From Pedosphaera parvula Ellin514 (GTDB lineage: Bacteria; Verrucomicrobiota; Verrucomicrobiia; Limisphaerales; Pedosphaeraceae): 64,000 nt of DNA. A model generated the notes under the pieces. The model saw nothing but the letters and a program-made list of their open reading frames with translations, had not been told where the DNA came from and did not search any database. The stretch lies in NCBI RefSeq assembly GCF_000172555.1, contig NZ_ABOX02000041.1, positions 1 to 64,000 of the forward strand, read 5' to 3'. Below, piece by piece: positions 60,592-64,000 of this stretch (within the stretch, counting starts at the first letter, position 1; every line of letters starts with the position of its first letter). Made by a program: the position numbers and the translations under genes.

Positions 60592-61881
60592 TTAAACTTT
60601 CGGTTCCCAACCTTTCCGATATTCGTTGGACCAAAGCTTCATGGCGTCCTTGTTGTGTGCAATTTTGTGACTCGCGGGATCAAGGTCAACGGTACTACCC
60701 GTCCGATAAGCGATGTTCCCCAAATGACAAAGCAGGGTGCTTTTATAGCCTTCTTCAATTTCGGAGTTGAGGGGTTTGCCGTCCCGGATGGCATCGAGGA
60801 AATTACCAAAATGATCATGGTCACCGCTCTGGCCCTTCTCCTCAGAAACGACTTTGTCATTGGAATCAAGGATGCGATAGGTCGTATCCGAAATGACGAG
60901 AGCCCCTTTTTCACAGTAGAAAGTGCAGCCGAACATGCCCCCTTCAGGTGAGTGCTTATCGCAGCTATGCCCGGTGAAGGTGGCCCCTTTGTCGCCAAAA
61001 TCAAAGGAGGTGACGTAGGTATCAGGCGTTTCCTGATCATCCTGGAAATGGTAGCGTCCACCGCCGCAGGTCACACGTTTGGGGTATTCCACCTTTAAAC
61101 CCCAGCGGGCAAGGTCGAGGACATGAATGCCATTGTTGCCGATTTCGCCATTGCCCCAATGCCAGCGCCAGTGCCAGTTATAATGAATCAGATTGTCGAC
61201 AAAAGGACGTTCGGGCGCCGGGCCTTGCCAGAGGGAATAGTCGAGCCATTCCGGAACCGGCGCTGGTTTGCCGTGTCCAATGGGGCCGCGCCGGTTGTTA
61301 TACCAGGCTCTGGCGAAAAACACCTGGCCAAATTCTCCCGAATGCAGGCGTTGCATGGCTTCGATAATCCAGGGCCAACTGCGACGTTGGTTGCCCATTT
61401 GCACTTTGCGATTGTATTTGCGCGCGGCTTGCACCATCAGTTCGCCCTCGTGAGGATTGTGGCAGCATGGCTTTTCAACATAGACGTGTTTGCCAGCTTT
61501 GCAGGCGAGGATGCTGGCAGGAGCGTGCCAATGATTGGGGGTTGCAATCGTGAGGACGTCGATTTCCTTGTCATCGAGTATCTGGCGGAAATCTGTTACG
61601 CCTTTGGGTTTTCGGTCCTGCTTTTTGGCGACGGCATTGATGGCTTTATCGATGGCACGACTATCAACATCGCAAATATAGGCGATCTCGCAATTGGGAA
61701 GCGCGAGAAGGGAGGAGACGTGATTCATGCCGCGACCATTCACTCCCATGACGGCAGCACGAATCCTGTTGTTTGGACTCTCTGCGGCGCGTGTGGGGCG
61801 AACAGTTCCCATGGCAAGGAGACCGGCACCAGCCACAGAAGTGGTCTTGAGAAAATCGCGACGAGTAAAAGAATCTTTCAT
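60592..61881 (-). CDS. TAT-exported Gfo/Idh/MocA family oxidoreductase
   Basis: About 429 aa from ATG 61881 (MKDSFTRRDFLKTTSVAGAG). A twin-arginine signal SFTRRDFLK (4-12) marks export in folded form. The Rossmann NAD(P) fold has AAVMGVNGRGMNHVSSLL, then ATPNHWHAPASILACKAGKH and HVYVEKPCCHNPHE with the conserved Lys. The C-terminal alpha/beta domain follows. Secreted sugar/polyol dehydrogenases of this type are expanded in Planctomycetes/Verrucomicrobia. The substrate is unknown. The upstream start at 61947 would place residues before the TAT signal. Confidence 0.93.
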   Translation of the reverse strand: MKDSFTRRDFLKTTSVAGAGLLAMGTVRPTRAAESPNNRIRAAVMGVNGRGMNHVSSLLALPNCEIAYICDVDSRAIDKAINAVAKKQDRKPKGVTDFRQILDDKEIDVLTIATPNHWHAPASILACKAGKHVYVEKPCCHNPHEGELMVQAARKYNRKVQMGNQRRSWPWIIEAMQRLHSGEFGQVFFARAWYNNRRGPIGHGKPAPVPEWLDYSLWQGPAPERPFVDNLIHYNWHWRWHWGNGEIGNNGIHVLDLARWGLKVEYPKRVTCGGGRYHFQDDQETPDTYVTSFDFGDKGATFTGHSCDKHSPEGGMFGCTFYCEKGALVISDTTYRILDSNDKVVSEEKGQSGDHDHFGNFLDAIRDGKPLNSEIEEGYKSTLLCHLGNIAYRTGSTVDLDPASHKIAHNKDAMKLWSNEYRKGWEPKV

Positions 61882-61993
61882 AATTGGATAAGAATCGAAT
61901 AGAAGACTGGACGCGAGAAAGCAAGCCAAGGTTTCAGAAAGAAACAAGAACCGTGTACCCTCGAAAGGGATTTCGAGTCCTCACAATCAAGAA

Positions 61994-62329
61994 TCAAATG
62001 CCCAAATTGGCGAGAGTGCTGCTGATAGCATTGACGATTTGGACGAGTCGCGGATGGGTGACCTCAAATTCTTCCACCGACCGTTCCAGGGTGCCGAGGC
62101 TCTCTTCCAAAACCGCAGGATTTTTTTCTTCGCGGCGGGTGGCTTCCTTGGTGGAAATGTCGGTAAGCTGAGTGATGCTCTGGGCCTGCTCCGGGCGGGT
62201 TTCGGCAAGGTTGGAGACTTCTGCCCGGAGTTTGGCAAGAAGGTCCTGCAACTCGCGACGCTTATCCTCGTTGATGGCGTCGGAGCCTTTTATCCGGGCT
62301 TCAATTTTTGCAAGCGTATCATCAGTCAT
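61994..62329 (-). CDS. DUF4404 family protein
   Basis: From ATG 62329 (MTDDTLAKIEARIKGSDAIN) it is 111 aa, nearly all helical with heptad-like spacing (LQDLLAKLRAEVSNLAETRP). It ends in a short hydrophobic segment (VQIVNAISSTLANLGI). DUF4404 proteins are small and uncharacterised. A longer upstream reading frame (to 62731) overlaps thymidylate kinase and is not credible. Confidence 0.82.
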   Translation of the reverse strand: MTDDTLAKIEARIKGSDAINEDKRRELQDLLAKLRAEVSNLAETRPEQAQSITQLTDISTKEATRREEKNPAVLEESLGTLERSVEEFEVTHPRLVQIVNAISSTLANLGI

Positions 62330-62453
62330 AGAGTCTCCCAACGTGCTTGTTTCACTACCAACAGGATAGCGGTTTTTGGAAAAAATGAAAGGAGTGTTTT
62401 GTTGCGAACTGGAGCGGTCATGTTTCTCGCCTGCGGGAGTAGGTTGGCGAGTT

Positions 62454-63095
62454 CTATCCCAAAAGTGGCTTGACCCGGCTCCAAATGGAATCGCTGACGT
62501 TCTGGACACTTGAAGAGGCATCGATGGTTTGGATGCGTTCGGGATGGGCCGTGGCAAGTGCTTCGTAGCCCTGGCTGACTCGGTTGAAGAATGACTGGTC
62601 AGCCTCTTCGATGCGGTCACGAATGAAGGGCAGGGTGGCCTGACGTGAGGCAAGACGGGCGGCGCTGACTTCGGGTGGAACGCGCAACAGCAGGGTAAGG
62701 TCGGGACGGGTATCTCCCACTGCAAAGTCAATGACGGCCTGCACCAGTTTCAAATCAAGGCCCCTGCCGTAGCCCTGATAGGCGGTGGTGGAATCGTAGT
62801 ATCTATCGCAGACAATGATTTCACCGGCTTCCAAGGCGGGGCGGAGAACTTCACGAACCAGTTGGGCACGGCTGGCGTTCATGAGCAGAAGTTCTGCTTC
62901 TGAGGTCATGGCGTGATTTTTCACGCTATGTTTAAGCGTGTAACGAATCTCTTCGCCAATGGGTGTGCCGCCAGGTTCCCGCACCATTCGGATGACGTGA
63001 CCGAGAGCGCGCAGGCGTTCGGTGAGCAGGCTGATTTGCGTTGATTTACCGCAACCTTCGGTTCCTTCGAAGGATATTAGCAGTCCCTTTTTCAT
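62454..63095 (-). CDS. tmk: thymidylate kinase
   Basis: It phosphorylates dTMP to dTDP for DNA synthesis. The 213 aa include P-loop FEGTEGCGKSTQ (about 9-20), the DR(Y/H) motif ICDRYYDSTTAYQGYGRGLD, and the LID/C-terminal segment RIEEADQSFFNRVSQGYEAL. It is cytoplasmic, starting at ATG 63095. It follows the DUF1573-cytochrome gene by 36 bp on the same strand and precedes the DUF4404 gene by 124 bp, suggesting a shared transcript. Confidence 0.94.
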   Translation of the reverse strand: MKKGLLISFEGTEGCGKSTQISLLTERLRALGHVIRMVREPGGTPIGEEIRYTLKHSVKNHAMTSEAELLLMNASRAQLVREVLRPALEAGEIIVCDRYYDSTTAYQGYGRGLDLKLVQAVIDFAVGDTRPDLTLLLRVPPEVSAARLASRQATLPFIRDRIEEADQSFFNRVSQGYEALATAHPERIQTIDASSSVQNVSDSIWSRVKPLLG

Positions 63096-63131
63096 TAATG
63101 TTGGCGAGAGAGTGTATAAGCTTAAGGTGGA

Positions 63132-63953
63132 TTAATTACGTGATTGGTTCTTTCTGACTGCACTGGGCGGCGTGTTGGTACTGGCGGGTTTGGAAAAGGT
63201 TCCCATGTAATCGACGAGCGAATTGATTTGCTCGTCATCCAATGGACCGCCATCGGTGGCAGCGAATCCCGGCATTAAAGTCCCGTCTTTACCATGGGTG
63301 ATCCATTGCCGCCAGTAATCGGCGTTGGTGTCCTTGTTAAGATGATGCAAGTCCGGAACCATGGTGGCGCGATGTGGGGAGTCATGGCAAATCGCGCAGG
63401 CAGCGGTGTAAAGCTTCGCGCCGGATTTGCCAAACGCAGGGACAAGATGGCAACTGGCACAGTTATTTCTGAAAATTGATTGCCGGTTCGCGGCGGCTGA
63501 TTCCTGGTTGCGCAGTCGATCCCCCATCGCGGGTGTCATGCCTCCACCATATCCGCTGGGAATGGTGGCGCTCACTGTAAGCAGCTTGGCGGCTGTCGGA
63601 GAAGCGACACTGACCTCTTTTGTGATGGTTCCAGTTTTTCCGCGTAAATCGATCGCGACGTCGATCCTTCCGATTTCCTTGGGCGGAATCTTCCATGGCT
63701 TGCTCGGAATGGTCGCCACGGTGCACCCACAAGAGGTGGCAACATCCGTAATGACGACCTCTTTCGAAGAAACATTAGTCAGGCAAAAGAAGAGGCGAGC
63801 ATGAGTTTCGTTCGTGCCCGCAACATACTCCTTTGATTCTGCATCCCAGGCCAACGGATCATGGGGCTGGCTCGAACATGTTCTTGTTACGCAAAGCGTG
63901 ATAAGAAGAATGCCGAAGATCGAAAGCAAAAAAGAAAGTCTGCGCTTCTTCAT
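63132..63953 (-). CDS. exported DUF1573-cytochrome c fusion protein
   Basis: A protein of 273 aa with an N-terminal signal/anchor (about 6-21). Residues about 35-135 form a DUF1573 domain with the usual SCGCT motif (74-78) and KTGTITKEV. Residues about 155-262 form a cytochrome c domain with two haem-binding motifs, CASCH (165-169) and CAICH (186-190), and MPGF as the likely axial Met. The two CxxCH motifs are unusually close (16 residues apart), so one may not bind haem. It is a periplasmic electron-transfer candidate. It starts at ATG 63953. Confidence 0.85.
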   Translation of the reverse strand: MKKRRLSFLLSIFGILLITLCVTRTCSSQPHDPLAWDAESKEYVAGTNETHARLFFCLTNVSSKEVVITDVATSCGCTVATIPSKPWKIPPKEIGRIDVAIDLRGKTGTITKEVSVASPTAAKLLTVSATIPSGYGGGMTPAMGDRLRNQESAAANRQSIFRNNCASCHLVPAFGKSGAKLYTAACAICHDSPHRATMVPDLHHLNKDTNADYWRQWITHGKDGTLMPGFAATDGGPLDDEQINSLVDYMGTFSKPASTNTPPSAVRKNQSRN

Positions 63954-64000
63954 GACAACAGCAATTATTTAGAGCCTCTTTAAGCGTGGCCCCTTGGGAG

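Overview
This window reads as a contiguous piece of a Gram-negative bacterial chromosome, most likely from the phylum Verrucomicrobiota (Pedosphaera/Limisphaerales-like). That placement is an inference from gene content: a prepilin-like protein with an [13 protein letters not shown] signature, a TAT-exported Gfo/Idh/MocA dehydrogenase, DUF1573 fused to cytochrome c, several malectin/FN3/golvesin-type secreted proteins, and many genes without a clear Shine-Dalgarno. I see no phage, plasmid, insertion sequence or CRISPR array. One tRNA gene (Ser-GCU) is present.

Layout. 1-306 holds a 10-bp tandem repeat. 355-6957 is an ABC exporter cluster: a membrane-anchored accessory protein, an ATPase and two paralogous ABC-2 permeases. 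7228-8541 has tRNA-Ser, two tiny one-helix membrane ORFs and a small hypothetical. 8555-20923 is mostly housekeeping: phosphohexomutase, NuoA, family-4 uracil-DNA glycosylase, MsbA-type ABC exporter, HD protein, UvrD/PcrA helicase, a lone receiver protein, a STAS plus GAF-PP2C partner-switching pair, HolA, and a bifunctional-nuclease-family protein. 20924-28221 is accessory: DUF3291, a beta-propeller protein interrupted by a LytM-like domain, macro-domain protein, dual-specificity phosphatase, DUF4262, a repeat-rich intergenic stretch and a prepilin-like protein. 28556-32557 has convergent ClpB and cytochrome P450. 32725-39107 has secreted and hypothetical proteins, a methyltransferase, a SET-domain protein and an LD-carboxypeptidase.

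39145-49059 is the most coherent system. It is a seven-gene minus-strand operon in Wsp order: transmembrane MCP, CheW, CheR-TPR, CheW with the WspD-type Cys motif, CheA-REC, CheB, and then a five-domain hybrid histidine kinase where WspR (a diguanylate cyclase) would normally sit. The genes overlap by a few bases. The expected logic is receptor to CheA to receiver, with CheR/CheB adaptation. The output here seems to pass to a REC-HisKA-HATPase-REC-REC-Hpt protein whose C-terminal Hpt has Gln in place of the phosphorylatable His.

49060-49402 contains a 12-bp inverted repeat and a strong intrinsic terminator just before a secreted sialidase-like gene, which suggests a small RNA or a transcription-attenuating leader. 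50676-64000 carries DUF72, a large secreted glycoside-hydrolase-like multidomain protein, class I fructose-bisphosphate aldolase, a POT-family peptide transporter, small membrane proteins, a second lone receiver, a TAT-secreted oxidoreductase, DUF4404, thymidylate kinase and a DUF1573-cytochrome c fusion. An intergenic repeat of about 47 bp occurs twice (26493-26539 and 58671-58717).
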